A stretch of DNA of 64,000 nucleotides, taken from NCBI GenBank assembly GCA_040289475.1, contig PSLF01000006.1, positions 1-64,000 on the forward strand. Direction: 5' to 3'. A model generated the notes under the pieces. That model was not told the DNA's origin. It did no database searches and was given only the letters and a program-made list of their open reading frames with translations. Within the stretch, counting starts at the first letter, position 1. Every line of letters begins with the position of its first letter. Position numbers and translations under genes: made by a program. Shown here piece after piece: positions 1 through 9,016 of this stretch. The DNA is from Acidimicrobiia bacterium. Lineage in GTDB: Bacteria > Actinomycetota > Acidimicrobiia > ATN3 > PSLF01.

Positions 1-6
1 GGAAAC

Positions 7-987
7 TTGCACAGGGCAATGGAACTGGGATCCCTCATAGAACCTCGCTCGCCTTACGAATGGCACTATGAAGTAGGAAGGACGCAAGCTGGGAAGGTAT
101 CTATTGCTCGCATCAAATCCATTGATTCTGCGAAGACAAGTTATCCGACAAGAAAAAGTAGGAACCGCACGTCGCCGGTGATATTTCTTCATGGACTCTC
201 AGCGACCAAATCTTCGATGCTCAATCCGTTCGTACACATGGCTCGCTCTACCGAAGTCCACGCGATCGACCTCCCAGGACACGGGGAATCGGACAAGCCC
301 CTCATAAGCTACACGCCGCTCTTTTTCGCCACCGAGCTTCTCCATTACATGGATGCCGAGGGCATCGAGAGGGCATCTCTCGTAGGCAACTCGTTAGGGG
401 GCCGGATAGCTCTCGAGGCTGCCGCACATTGGCCAGATCGCGTCGATCGGCTAGTCTTGTACGCACCCGCGATGGCGCCGATCAAGGACCGTACACTTAT
501 CCCACTTCTTCGTCTCGTGCCCTCGTATGTGGGAATGATCCCAGGCGTCTTCTCTCGGCGGCGAGCCGAGATCGTGGTCAACACTTTTCTCGGGAAGTCC
601 ACTCTTACAAGCCGGCCCTTGCTAGAGGCAGCCATCGACGACTTTTTGCGTATCTACAGCTCACCCTCTGCTCGGCAGGCTCTTTACAGCTCGCTTAGGG
701 GCTATCTTTTGGCTGAGCCGTTCGGCAAAAACGGTTTCTGGGACAGCCTAGAGCGAGTAGAGGCTCCGGCGCTGTTTATCTGGGGCCGACATGATCCGCT
801 CATCTCTTGGAAGTATTCGCGGGCCACGTCACGGTCCATAAGACACTCGGTTTCGGTCATATACGAGGATGGCGGCCACGTACCTCAGCTTGAGCACTCT
901 GAACGCACCAATAGAATTACTGAAGACTTTCTCTTGAGGGGAGTCATCCCCGACGATTCTCCACAACTCACGATCTGGCGGGGCTGA
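7..987 (+). CDS. alpha/beta-fold hydrolase
   Basis: Predicted cytoplasmic serine hydrolase of the alpha/beta superfamily; the substrate cannot be told. An HG oxyanion-type motif (FLHGLS) lies near residue 62, the nucleophile elbow GNSLGG at 127-132 gives Ser129, an acid candidate lies in WGRHDP, and the catalytic His is in DGGHVPQLEH near the C-terminus. This is the usual order for the fold. The frame is open to the window edge, so the gene may begin further left; TTG at 7 and ATG at 19 are the first starts visible. The next gene on the strand is an SCP2-like protein about 260 bases downstream. Esterase, epoxide hydrolase and C-C hydrolase are all possible. Confidence 0.85.
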   Translation: MHRAMELGSLIEPRSPYEWHYEVGRTQAGKVSIARIKSIDSAKTSYPTRKSRNRTSPVIFLHGLSATKSSMLNPFVHMARSTEVHAIDLPGHGESDKPLISYTPLFFATELLHYMDAEGIERASLVGNSLGGRIALEAAAHWPDRVDRLVLYAPAMAPIKDRTLIPLLRLVPSYVGMIPGVFSRRRAEIVVNTFLGKSTLTSRPLLEAAIDDFLRIYSSPSARQALYSSLRGYLLAEPFGKNGFWDSLERVEAPALFIWGRHDPLISWKYSRATSRSIRHSVSVIYEDGGHVPQLEHSERTNRITEDFLLRGVIPDDSPQLTIWRG

Positions 988-1247
988 CAATCCCCACAAA
1001 CGCTGCGAACCTCTCGCTCTCGCTAGCTTGTAAAGAGACAAAGCGACTATTATTTGCTACGCATCTCACCCGGGTGCTAGTAGCGTCCGCGATCACACGA
1101 GGATCACTATTTGCCCCGGAAGATGCTGTCAGAAAACGGAAGGCGTTTAGCTAGTGACCCTGCCCAGCACCTTAACTAACTAAAGACGTAGGTAAGGAAA
1201 CTGGGCTACAGGCGCGAGCTAACGGCGAGACCCTGAAAGGAGCGACA

Positions 1248-1670
1248 ATGGCAGACAAGTACGAGTTCCTATCCGACGGCTGGATCGAGGCTGTAAAAAA
1301 AATCACCGAGGAATCCTCCGGAGACGCTGCAGCGAGTGCAGCCGGTATTGATCTCAAGCTCAACCAGACTGTGACAGACGTTCCCGAGTCCGCCGGCGGC
1401 GGAGAGAAGAAGCTCCACATGGTCATCTCAGGCGGTAAGTTCGAGTGGGGGCTGGACCACATCGACAACGCCGATGCGACTATCATCACCGACTACGAGA
1501 CAGCAAAGCAGATTTTCGTGGCCAACGATCCCCAAGCGGGAATGCAGGCTTTCATGGCGGGAAAGCTGAGGATCGAGGGCGACATGACCAAGCTCATGGC
1601 TCTCCAGCAGGGAGGTGGTCCCATTGGTGGCGGTGAGATTGGGAAAAAGATTGCCGAGATTACGGCATGA
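1248..1670 (+). CDS. SCP2 sterol-binding-like domain protein
   Basis: Small (140 aa) soluble protein made almost entirely of one SCP2-type lipid-binding domain. The family binds sterols, fatty acyl-CoAs or other hydrophobic ligands, and in actinobacteria members often accompany lipid metabolism. The typical end of the domain is visible: a DYETAKQIF segment, then a GKLRIEGDMTKLMAL segment corresponding to the SCP2 G-K-x-x-x-x-G-D signature, followed by a glycine-rich tail. The ATG is preceded by the strong ribosome-binding site AAAGGAG with 5-6 base spacing, which fixes the start. It stands alone between an alpha/beta hydrolase and a secreted propeller gene, so its ligand cannot be inferred from neighbours. 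Confidence 0.85.
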   Translation: MADKYEFLSDGWIEAVKKITEESSGDAAASAAGIDLKLNQTVTDVPESAGGGEKKLHMVISGGKFEWGLDHIDNADATIITDYETAKQIFVANDPQAGMQAFMAGKLRIEGDMTKLMALQQGGGPIGGGEIGKKIAEITA

Positions 1671-2019
1671 GTCTGCCTAATCCTTAGCATCATCTGTATG
1701 CAGAAGTGGTAGCGGATGGCTGTTGAAGGCTCGGTGCCGAGAGGGGGCGGGGTTCTCTTGTAGCACAGGAGGATTTCCGCTCCCCGCTCTCGCAAAGCTC
1801 AACTCTAGAGCTCCATCCAGCTAGTGCAACCGCTCCATCGCCTCTGGTCCGATTGGGCCGCCTTTTCTTAGTAAAATCGCGCTATTTTCGCAGGATCTTG
1901 GAAACCGGACACAATTCACCCCTGGTAGATGCCGAACAATACGGGAGATGCCAGAGGACGTCTGAAGTCGAGGGAAACCACTGGCAGCAAATCAACTAGG
2001 CTAGGGGTGGTAGAAAGTC
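1671..2019. other. 349-base intergenic region without a recognised gene
   Basis: No convincing coding sequence on either strand. It contains GC-rich, partly complementary tracts around 1738-1792 (a GAGAGGGGGCGGGG tract and a downstream CCCCGCTCTC) that could form an imperfect stem after the SCP2-like gene, but no U-tract follows, so a terminator is not claimed. A weak purine-rich stretch (GGGGTGGTAGAAA) lies just before the GTG start of the propeller gene. Confidence 0.5.
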
Positions 2020-3640
2020 GTGAAGGTTGCACGACCATCGCTTAGGCATAGCTTCAACGTCCACCAGCTACTACGAATACCATCCGCAGTTGGGCTCTCG
2101 CTTATCGTTTCGCTGCTAACTCCCGTCACAGCGGCGGCATCTTGGGGAATTGTCGTTGGCACTGGCCCTACAGCGATAGCCGTCGATCCAGCAACCGGAT
2201 ACTCGTATGCAATATCCAACGATTGGACTCTAAAGACGATTGGCCCCGCCCCATCGTTTCAAGTGATGGCAACAGCGACTCTTACGCAACGTCCGAGCGA
2301 CATCGCTGTCGCTACGGCTTATGGAAAGGTATATGTCGCTGTGCCCAGGTCTCAGCTTGTCGCCGTGTTCAACACCAATGGCAACCCCATTGGCCAGATA
2401 GGTATGGGTAGGAAGAGCAAACCCACATTTCTCGCCATTGACCAAACAAAAGGACTTTTATATGTAGCGAACCAGCAGGAAAAACGGATTGCCATCGTAG
2501 ATATGGCGACGGATGCGGTTCTAAGTCGATATGCAGCCAACGTAGCTGCCGACGGTTTTGGATTTCATCCTACGCTGAGAAGAATCTACGTCTCTGACAT
2601 TCAGTCCCAGACTGTGCAAGCCTTTGACCCCGATACGGGAACACAAGTCGGGGTAGTCACGGTTCCGTCTGGAGCTTCACTTCTGTTTGTGGACGCAAAT
2701 AGAAACAGGCTCTATGTATCGCTGCCTGCTGTTCCAGCAGTTGCGGTACTCGATGCCTCTACTCTAGCGGTGTTAACAACGCTTCCCACGCCTACGGCCC
2801 CGACAGGCTTTGCGCTAGATGCCCTCAACGACAGGTTGGTCGTCAGCTATTCAGGTAGCTCGACAGTTGGCATTTGGGATGCCAACACCCTTACCGAACT
2901 GAAACGGGCGGCCGTTGGGCCAAGCCCAGCAGGATGTGCTTGGATTCCAGGTACGTCCACAGCGCTCGTCGCCAATAGTGGCTCTAACACGGTGACGGTC
3001 ATCGACACATTGGTAGGGGCGATAGTCGGAGTAGCTTCCACACTAGACAGGCCTGCCTCGGGCACTACTTTTTGACCCGACCACCGGGTATCTCTTTGTC
3101 AGTGGCATGTTTACCTCGAACCTTTTAGTTATCAACACCGCTACCAATTCGATCATTGACCGAATCCCCGTGGGCCCAGAGACGGCCGGGCTCGCGCTCG
3201 ACAACGCACGAGGCCTCCTCTATGTTGCGACCGAAAGCAGCAGCGAGGTAAAAGCAGTGAGTATTTCGTCCCGGACGATAGTGGCATCCACGACACTAGG
3301 CGGTAAGCCGCTCGGTGTCGCTTATTCTTCAAGTTCCGGGAGAGTTCTGGTGGCCAACTTTGATCTGGGCCAGGTGCACGTGTTGAATGGCGGTACTCTT
3401 ACCCCAGCAGGAAACATCACGTTTGGATGGCCTGTACACACGGTGAGAGCAGACGGAAATAGAATCTCCGTTGCTTCCTGGGAAGGAAGCTCCAACTGGG
3501 TTCTTGACGCTGGGTCTCTCGCCGTTCTAGAACAAAAAACATATCTTTCTCCCGTCGACTTTGCAATCGACGCCACCAATGGCTTCCTCTACCAGATTTC
3601 ATTTGAGACCAACACGGTGGTACGCGCGGTGCTCCCCTGA
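2020..3640 (+). pseudogene. secreted YVTN-type beta-propeller protein, frameshifted
   Basis: The gene encodes an exported repeat protein of the YVTN/NHL seven-bladed propeller type, which usually mediates binding or surface functions. Residues 1-40 form a signal peptide (basic start, hydrophobic core, PVTAAA cleavage region), followed by repeated ...VDPATGYSYA, FDPDTGTQVG, YVAN and VAVLD blade motifs. The first frame stops at 3075, while the next frame continues the same blade pattern (DPTTGYLFVSG) to 3640. Removing one T from the T5 run at 3069-3073 joins them exactly as ...GTTFDPTTGYLF, giving a protein of about 539 aa. This is therefore one gene with a +1 indel, either a real mutation or a sequencing error. 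The start is GTG. Confidence 0.8.
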
Positions 3641-3784
3641 AGTTGACTGCGATAGGCTCTCGCTCGCCTTTTCTGCGGAGACTCTCTCGTCCTCCAAATT
3701 GCCTCTCACCGGGCTTTGTGCGCGCCGTTCAGAGAGTACTTTTACAGCACGTCTCGGTGGATACGTAAAGCCGGGATAGACCCC

Positions 3785-3862
3785 TGGTCGGGACGGCGGG
3801 ATTTGAACCCGCGACCTCAGCGTCCCGAACGCTGCGCGCTAACCAAACTGCGCCACGTCCCG
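3785..3862 (-). tRNA. tRNA-Pro (anticodon CGG), CCA encoded
   Basis: On the minus strand the sequence folds as a canonical tRNA. The acceptor stem CGGGACG pairs with CGTCCCG. The anticodon loop TTCGGGA, with anticodon CGG, is closed by CAGCG/CGCTG. The T-arm GCGGG-TTCAAAT-CCCGC is complete. The discriminator A at 3788 is followed by an encoded CCA at 3785-3787. The CGG anticodon reads the proline codon CCG. It lies just downstream of the receiver-domain gene on the same strand. Confidence 0.95.
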
Positions 3863-3914
3863 CGGTTTTACACAGTAACCAGGTAAAAGCTTCTGTGGTA
3901 GCTCAATTCGTCCA

Positions 3915-4349
3915 TTAGCTGGTGCGAGGAGCGGTAATCGAGGCAGCCGCTGGACTGTTCGCCTTTCGACGGATAAGCCGCCGGACAGCCCGCTCTAAAG
4001 ATCCAGGCTCGAAGGGTTTTACTATCGCTTCGTCTGCTCCCATCTTCTTACAAATCCAAGAGTCGGCAGGCCTGTCTAGAAGGCAAAGGATCGGGGTAGA
4101 TGCCACTTTGTCGTCTAGCTCGTTTCTCACCTCGGCCACGACTGCCGGCGCGCCCATCGAGCCGATCTGCATGTCGACAAGCAATACCCCCACCTTACCC
4201 TCTATTACACTCCTGACCGCCTCGCGTCCCGAGTCGACAACCTCCATTTCATATTCGTCGCTTTCTAACTCCGAGGAGACGTCCTCTACTACCCAAGGAG
4301 AGTCGGTCGCCAGGAGTATGCGGGTTCTAGCCATCCTCCCCGTCCTCAT
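3915..4349 (-). CDS. receiver (CheY-like) domain protein
   Basis: Stand-alone response-regulator receiver domain without an output domain, so it probably acts by phosphorylation-dependent protein contact. The phosphoacceptor lies in LLVDMQ and the conserved lysine in VKPFEP, followed by a short basic tail. The acidic pocket is reduced to a single Asp (ATDSPW). I chose ATG 4349, giving a protein that starts just before the first beta strand. GTG at 4400 and ATG at 4334 are alternatives and none has an ideal ribosome-binding site. It is divergent from a STAS-domain gene about 215 bases away, a pairing typical of partner-switching or stress signalling. No histidine kinase is visible nearby. Confidence 0.8.
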   Translation of the reverse strand: MRTGRMARTRILLATDSPWVVEDVSSELESDEYEMEVVDSGREAVRSVIEGKVGVLLVDMQIGSMGAPAVVAEVRNELDDKVASTPILCLLDRPADSWICKKMGADEAIVKPFEPGSLERAVRRLIRRKANSPAAASITAPRTS

Positions 4350-4564
4350 CTCTCGCTTAGATGACTTCGTTGCGGGCAAATCGCTGGTATCAAGCTCCAC
4401 AGCCGCAGTTTTCTCCAGATCTGCTCGAAGCCTCCGGAGGTATCGAGTAAATTTCCCCAGCTACCCCGGGATCTACAAAGGGCTGCTCAAGAGAGATGCC
4501 AGCTTATCTCGGCGCCGGTGCACGCTCCAACACAAAGGCGTAAGATCTCTCTAGGGGTGTGAGT

Positions 4565-4984
4565 ATGTTCGCTTCGAGATTAGACTTCAAAGATGACAAT
4601 ACAATCATCTGGTCTTGCGTGGGTGCTCTCGACACTTACTCTGCTAGCCTCGCGAAGGCAGACGCAGCCTCTCTCCCTAGCTGTGAAACCCTCGTTGTAG
4701 ATCTCAGCAGATGCAGTTTCGTAGACAGCGGTGGACTCAGGATCGTAGAGGAAGCAGCTGCCAACTGTGATGCCACTAGGGTAGTGGTAAGAACCTGTAA
4801 TCCTGGCATTTGGGATCTCTTACGCATCGCTGGTTTGGACCGAATCTTCGAGGTAGAGATCGTCGATCCAGATGAGCTGGGAAGCCGCATAAGCAGGATG
4901 AGAACCGCCAGAGCTACCAAGGGAACCAGCTATATGCGCTCCGAGCCCTCGAGGATTGCACCTACGCCTCAGACTACGCGGTAG
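4565..4984 (+). CDS. STAS-domain anti-sigma-factor antagonist-like protein
   Basis: A 139-residue protein dominated by one STAS domain of the SpoIIAA/RsbV type. The phosphorylatable serine motif is intact (FVDSGGLRIVEEA), preceded by the LVVDLSRC strand. Family members bind anti-sigma kinases when dephosphorylated and so free a sigma factor. No anti-sigma kinase or sigma gene is adjacent, so the partner is unknown. ATG 4565 was chosen because AGGGGT at 4553-4558 gives 6-base spacing; the in-frame GTG at 4559 would abut that site. The C-terminal 35 residues (Arg/Ser/Thr/Pro-rich) look disordered. The divergent receiver protein may belong to the same signalling circuit. Confidence 0.85.
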   Translation: MFASRLDFKDDNTIIWSCVGALDTYSASLAKADAASLPSCETLVVDLSRCSFVDSGGLRIVEEAAANCDATRVVVRTCNPGIWDLLRIAGLDRIFEVEIVDPDELGSRISRMRTARATKGTSYMRSEPSRIAPTPQTTR

Positions 4985-5081
4985 ACGCTTTGAGCCGATG
5001 CGCGAATGCGCGTACGGGCATGGCTACGAGGCGTCCGGGAGAAGCTCAAGAGCGCACATACCTAGAACTAGAACGCACGCA

Positions 5082-6290
5082 TCAGGGAAACAGATACCAC
5101 TCAAGCTCTCGCAGGTCGGCCAAGTCAGCCACGTCGTGCGGAAGTACTGGCACCACGACAACTGGTGCCGGAGCACACAAGCCCGCTAGCTCCGCGAGGT
5201 TCTCCGCTTCTCCGTCAGAGATCGCGTCCAGCGTATGCAACACTTCATACGCCTTTGCCAAGCGACTGCTGGCCTCTCCCAACCCAGAAAGAGCCGAGGC
5301 CCTCCCAGTCGCTACCCCTACTTCCAGAGAAGAGAAACGGGGATGCATGCGATTGACAATTAGAGCAGAAATTTCGTGTCCCCCTTCCCGAAGTCGCCGG
5401 GCGAAATACGAGGACTCCTCTGCCGCATCCTTCCGAGGAGAAGAAACGAGAACGTATGCCGTCGTTTCTGCCCGCATGAGGGCCGAGACAGCACGTGCTC
5501 GTTCCTTGAAGCCATCGTACATCCCCTCAAAGGCAGAGAAGAACTCAGCAGCGTCGTCGATTACATTAGAGCCGATGGCCTTCGCTACCATCTTCATGAC
5601 CCCTCTGCCAGCCGCTCCCACAACTCGCAAATACACCCCGGTGGGCGCAAGGAAATACCTAAAAACCCGGGCATCCAAAAACGTGACGAGTCGCTGTGGA
5701 GCTTCCAAAAGGTCCAGAGCGTTCCGAGAAGGCGGGGTGTCCACAACGACCAGATCAAAGTGGTACGAGTTGGTTAGCTCGAACAACTTCTCCATCGCCA
5801 TGTACTCCTGGGTCCCGGAAAGAAACTCGGCGATGTTCTGGTAGAACCGGTTGGAGACTATTCGCTCAGCCTGCTCTTCACTCCGGGCGTACCTTTTGAC
5901 TAAAGCATCGAATGTAGCCTTGGCATCGAGCATGAGAGCGAAAAAGCGTCCACTGGCGTCTTCGTCTCTATCCGCGGCCCACTCTTGTCGAGGTATTTCG
6001 TGAGGATCGTTACTCAGCGTGGCAAGTCCCAGCGCGTTAGCGAGCCTACGGGCTGGGTCAACAGTCACCACACACGCGGTCGCTCCCTTGCGAGCAGCGT
6101 GTAGAGCAAGCGTCGCAGAGATCGATGTTTTCCCGACTCCTCCCGGCCCACACGTGAACACAACCCTCGAGTGCTGGACAAGTCGCTCCAAAGCCTCCAA
6201 TGGTCCGACAGTCTCGTCTCTGGGAATAATGTCGGAATGCGACGACAATCCTTCGCCAGTAGCCCCAGGCGCTACTGAATCCGTAATCAT
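5082..6290 (-). CDS. ArsA-like ATPase, second of a tandem pair
   Basis: P-loop ATPase of the ArsA/GET3 family. The deviant Walker A GPGGVGKTS lies at about residues 48-56, followed by the family motif CVVTVDPARRLANALGL and the switch segment LVVVDTPPSRNALDLL. The protein has 402 aa, one ATPase half per chain. Such single-domain proteins occur as adjacent pairs in actinobacteria; the mycobacterial counterparts, as I recall, form a hetero-complex rather than an arsenite pump. It follows the other ArsA-like gene by 37 bases on the same strand, so the two are very likely an operon. The start ATG has a strong upstream GGAGGGAGGTAGGG tract. No arsB or arsenic regulator is present, which argues against arsenic export. 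Confidence 0.85.
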   Translation of the reverse strand: MITDSVAPGATGEGLSSHSDIIPRDETVGPLEALERLVQHSRVVFTCGPGGVGKTSISATLALHAARKGATACVVTVDPARRLANALGLATLSNDPHEIPRQEWAADRDEDASGRFFALMLDAKATFDALVKRYARSEEQAERIVSNRFYQNIAEFLSGTQEYMAMEKLFELTNSYHFDLVVVDTPPSRNALDLLEAPQRLVTFLDARVFRYFLAPTGVYLRVVGAAGRGVMKMVAKAIGSNVIDDAAEFFSAFEGMYDGFKERARAVSALMRAETTAYVLVSSPRKDAAEESSYFARRLREGGHEISALIVNRMHPRFSSLEVGVATGRASALSGLGEASSRLAKAYEVLHTLDAISDGEAENLAELAGLCAPAPVVVVPVLPHDVADLADLRELEWYLFP

Positions 6291-6327
6291 CTTGGCCCTA
6301 CCTCCCTCCGGCCTTTTTCGCTCACTT

Positions 6328-7281
6328 CTAAACAGCTGCCTTTAGTCCGGAGACGATAGCTGAGGCCAAAACTTCTATCTCGGCCTGGGATACCTCGGTA
6401 GTGAATAAGAAAGGAAGCTCCACAGTAGGCAACCCTAGCTTCTCTGCGACCCTCGCCTTTTCTGCCTGTTGCATCCGGTACCTGTCAGCTAAGAACGCTG
6501 TCGCCGCAGCCATTCCCTCCGCTACCTCGACTTCGAGCTCTACCCCGATTTCTTTGGCGGCCTCCAAAAGTTCATCCGGCCGCAAAACCTCGCCAGGTGT
6601 CGGATAACATCCGTTAACGAAGACTACGCCCAGTCGACAGCCAGTGCGCTCGACGACCTTCTCTGCTGCCTCGATAGCCTCATTGACCGGAGTCTCCTCG
6701 GGAAGCGTCACAACATGCACGACAGTCAGCTCGTGGTCGCCCAAGAGATTGAGGACCTCCGTTGCCTGCTCGAAAAGGGGGCCCATCCTCACGGCGTTTT
6801 TTATACCGAGGGGAGATGACAGAAACGTCACCGCGTGTCCCGCAGCGGGAGGGTCCAATACGATCACATCGTAAGGTCGCTCGTACTTCCGGTTCCTATA
6901 CACGAGCTGTTTGACCTTGCCCAGAATTAGAACGTCTTTTATCCCTGGAATGGTGGTCGAGACATACTCCAGCAGCCCCGCCCTAACTAAATACTTCGAC
7001 AGCTTTAACATCGAGTGATCTTCGAGGTACTGGACGAGGGCCTCGTCTGGTTTGATGGTCCTGGCCCACAGATGAGGTCGAAGCAGGACCTCATCGTACC
7101 CTAGCGCACCGCGGGCGAACATCGCGCCTAGGCTGCTCTTTCCCTCTGTTTCGCAGATAAGGGTGTCGAGGCCACGATTGGAAGCTGCGGTGCCAAGCGC
7201 TGCAGCCACGGTGGTTTTGCCGACTCCACCCTTTCCAAGCAGTATGTGTAGGCGGGGTTGTAAAAACTCATCTATGTCCAT
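6328..7281 (-). CDS. ArsA-like ATPase, first of a tandem pair
   Basis: A 317-residue ArsA-family ATPase. From ATG 7281 the Walker A motif GKGGVGKTT falls at residues 16-24, where the family has it, so I prefer this start to a longer upstream frame. LDTLICETEGKSSLG and the VIVLDPPAAGHAVTFL switch region are intact. It begins only 16 bases from the divergent NfeD-like gene, so their promoters must overlap coding or 5' regions. Together with the following paralogue it probably forms a heterodimeric ATPase that acts at the membrane or on a client protein. The real substrate is unknown; arsenite is only the name-giving substrate of the family. Confidence 0.85.
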   Translation of the reverse strand: MDIDEFLQPRLHILLGKGGVGKTTVAAALGTAASNRGLDTLICETEGKSSLGAMFARGALGYDEVLLRPHLWARTIKPDEALVQYLEDHSMLKLSKYLVRAGLLEYVSTTIPGIKDVLILGKVKQLVYRNRKYERPYDVIVLDPPAAGHAVTFLSSPLGIKNAVRMGPLFEQATEVLNLLGDHELTVVHVVTLPEETPVNEAIEAAEKVVERTGCRLGVVFVNGCYPTPGEVLRPDELLEAAKEIGVELEVEVAEGMAAATAFLADRYRMQQAEKARVAEKLGLPTVELPFLFTTEVSQAEIEVLASAIVSGLKAAV

Positions 7282-7297
7282 AAGGAGAATGATAAAG

Positions 7298-8800
7298 GTG
7301 GCAGAGTCCGCCCGAAGAATGCGTCGGCATCCTATATTCGAAAAACCCTTGGCGTCAGCGTGCGTGCTTTGTGGCGCAGGGGTACTGGCCGTAATAGTTA
7401 TCCTCTCCTTCGAACCGCTCTCAGCTATTGCGCAGCCTTTGAAATCGCCCGTTGCTGAACTGCCAATTGAGGCGACGCAGTCGAATGCGGGCAAAACGGT
7501 GGGGTCTTCAGCTACTCAATCCGAGGGCTCTATCCACGTCGTCGGAGTCGAGGGCCCACTCGACGAGATCAACCGCCGCTTTTTGAGTCAGCGCCTTCAG
7601 GTGGCGGCGACTACCGGAGCTCAGTTGGTACTGGTGCAAATTGACTCGCCTGGGGTGCTAGGAGGTAGCTGGGATTCTATCCGGGAGCTCGTCGAAGGTA
7701 TCAGAAGCTCGCAAGTGCCGGTGGCCTTCTGGATAGGCCCCGCCGGCTCTAGTGTAGAGCGGGGCGCTTTTTGGCTGTATCTCGCAGGACACATAAAAGG
7801 CGTCTCTCCGGCATCGCAGGCGGGTTCAGCTCTCCCAGCTGAGCTGCGCCCTCCTAACGATGGCGAGACGCTACGTGCTGAGCGATCTTTCCTTGCTACT
7901 GCGTTTCCCGGACTTCCCGAATCTGTCTTCGAAACCACGCTGTCAGCAGAGGAACTCACGGTCACTGGATTGGCGGACTTTGTGGCTCCGACGCTCGGAG
8001 ATGCTATCGTCAGCTTAGACGGAATCAGCGTCACGGTCGCAGCTGCACGTGGGGAGAATCGAGTAAAGACGCTTCACACGGCCCAGGTCGTCACTCCCGA
8101 AATTGGCCCCCCCTCCAGACAACCCTCTGTCGAGATCCTTTTTTACAGGTTGGGTTTCTTTCAGCGGATCCTGCACTCATCGGCCGCGCCGCCCGTGGCC
8201 TACATGCTGATTTTGGCAGCCATCCTTCTCTTAGCCTTGGAGTTCTATACAGCGGGCATAGGCATCGTGGCATTGCTAGGGGGGATATGCCTGCTCATCG
8301 GCGGTTACGGCTTGGGAACGGCAGGGCCCAACTGGATTGCGCTCGCAGGACTTGGGGCATCCGTTCCCCTCTTTGCATCCGACATTCAAAAAGGTATCCG
8401 GTCGTTTGCCACGATCGGAGGAGTAGCAGCAACGGCTGTGGCACTTGCAGCAGCATCCTTCCAAGGCCCCCCAACACTGAGACTTCCGCTTTGGCTGTCT
8501 ATCCTTTTGGGCTCTGGCTACCTGATAGGGTGGCGGCTGGGCGTCGTGGTAATGGTGCGGACAAGATTTTGGGCACCTGTTATCGCCAGAGAAAAACTCA
8601 TTGGCGCAAAGGGCACTGTTAGGGATCCCCTCGACCCGCAAGGTGTCGTTGCCATAGAGGGAGGGAAATTTTCTGCAATATCAGCTAACGAAAACATCCC
8701 CAGGGGAGAGGAAGTTATAGTGTCGGGAATCTCTGGATGGAAGCTAGTGGTAGAAAAAGCAACAAATCTAAAAACAATGAGCGATTCTTCACAAGAATGA
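7298..8800 (+). CDS. NfeD-type membrane serine protease homologue
   Basis: About 500 aa with the long NfeD architecture. It has an N-terminal signal or membrane segment, a ClpP-class periplasmic domain (VVGVEGPLDEINRRFLSQRL, LVLVQIDSPGVLGG), then about four membrane spans (residues roughly 300-410), and a C-terminal OB-fold NfeD domain (GAKGTVRDPLDPQG...GEEVIVSG). Family members degrade hydrophobic protein segments and partner with stomatins, but no stomatin is adjacent. The usual small-residue nucleophile region reads GPAGSSVERGAF, so the catalytic serine is plausible but not certain. GTG 7298 sits 10 bases after AAGGAG (7282-7287); ATG 7289 is too close to it and ATG 7319 is an alternative. 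Confidence 0.8.
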   Translation: MAESARRMRRHPIFEKPLASACVLCGAGVLAVIVILSFEPLSAIAQPLKSPVAELPIEATQSNAGKTVGSSATQSEGSIHVVGVEGPLDEINRRFLSQRLQVAATTGAQLVLVQIDSPGVLGGSWDSIRELVEGIRSSQVPVAFWIGPAGSSVERGAFWLYLAGHIKGVSPASQAGSALPAELRPPNDGETLRAERSFLATAFPGLPESVFETTLSAEELTVTGLADFVAPTLGDAIVSLDGISVTVAAARGENRVKTLHTAQVVTPEIGPPSRQPSVEILFYRLGFFQRILHSSAAPPVAYMLILAAILLLALEFYTAGIGIVALLGGICLLIGGYGLGTAGPNWIALAGLGASVPLFASDIQKGIRSFATIGGVAATAVALAAASFQGPPTLRLPLWLSILLGSGYLIGWRLGVVVMVRTRFWAPVIAREKLIGAKGTVRDPLDPQGVVAIEGGKFSAISANENIPRGEEVIVSGISGWKLVVEKATNLKTMSDSSQE

Positions 8801-8962
8801 CGTCCTTGTAATTACACGTGTGTACTAAAAAAACTACCTTCTTCCTCTGGATTCCAAAGCGGCTATTTGATAGGCTTAGCTAACCCCGACAATCGCAAAT
8901 TACCAGCATATGGGGAGAGTTGGGGGTAAGCCTCACCGGGGGGAGGCGGTTATCCGGGTACT

Positions 8963-8990
8963 TTGACAACCGAAGTCCACACTTTATGTA
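8963..8990 (+). promoter_or_regulatory. candidate sigma70-type promoter for the WhiB gene
   Basis: A perfect TTGACA (8963-8968) is followed after 16 bases by TATGTA (8985-8990). Transcription would begin at about 8998, giving a short leader before ATG 9017. This also explains why the in-frame TTG at 8963 is unlikely to be a translation start: it lies inside the -35 element. The -10 matches the consensus only in part. Confidence 0.5.
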
Positions 8991-9016
8991 TGTGGATTGG
9001 ATTCGCGGAGAGGCAG

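Noticed and set aside
3060-3080. Programmed ribosomal frameshifting in the propeller gene
   Set aside because: The T5 run is not a typical slippery heptamer and no downstream structure was seen; a plain indel or sequencing error is simpler.
3922-4554. 210-codon plus-strand frame opposite the receiver gene
   Set aside because: Antisense shadow rich in Ser/Arg; the minus strand encodes recognisable receiver motifs.
4990-5844. 284-codon open frame on the plus strand opposite the ArsA-like gene
   Set aside because: It is the antisense shadow of the well-supported ArsA-like ATPase, has Ser/Arg/Ala-rich composition without any domain, and lacks a ribosome-binding site.
5082-7281. Arsenic resistance operon
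   Set aside because: Two ArsA-like ATPases are present but there is no arsB, arsC, arsD or arsenic regulator; the actinobacterial ATPase pair explains them better.
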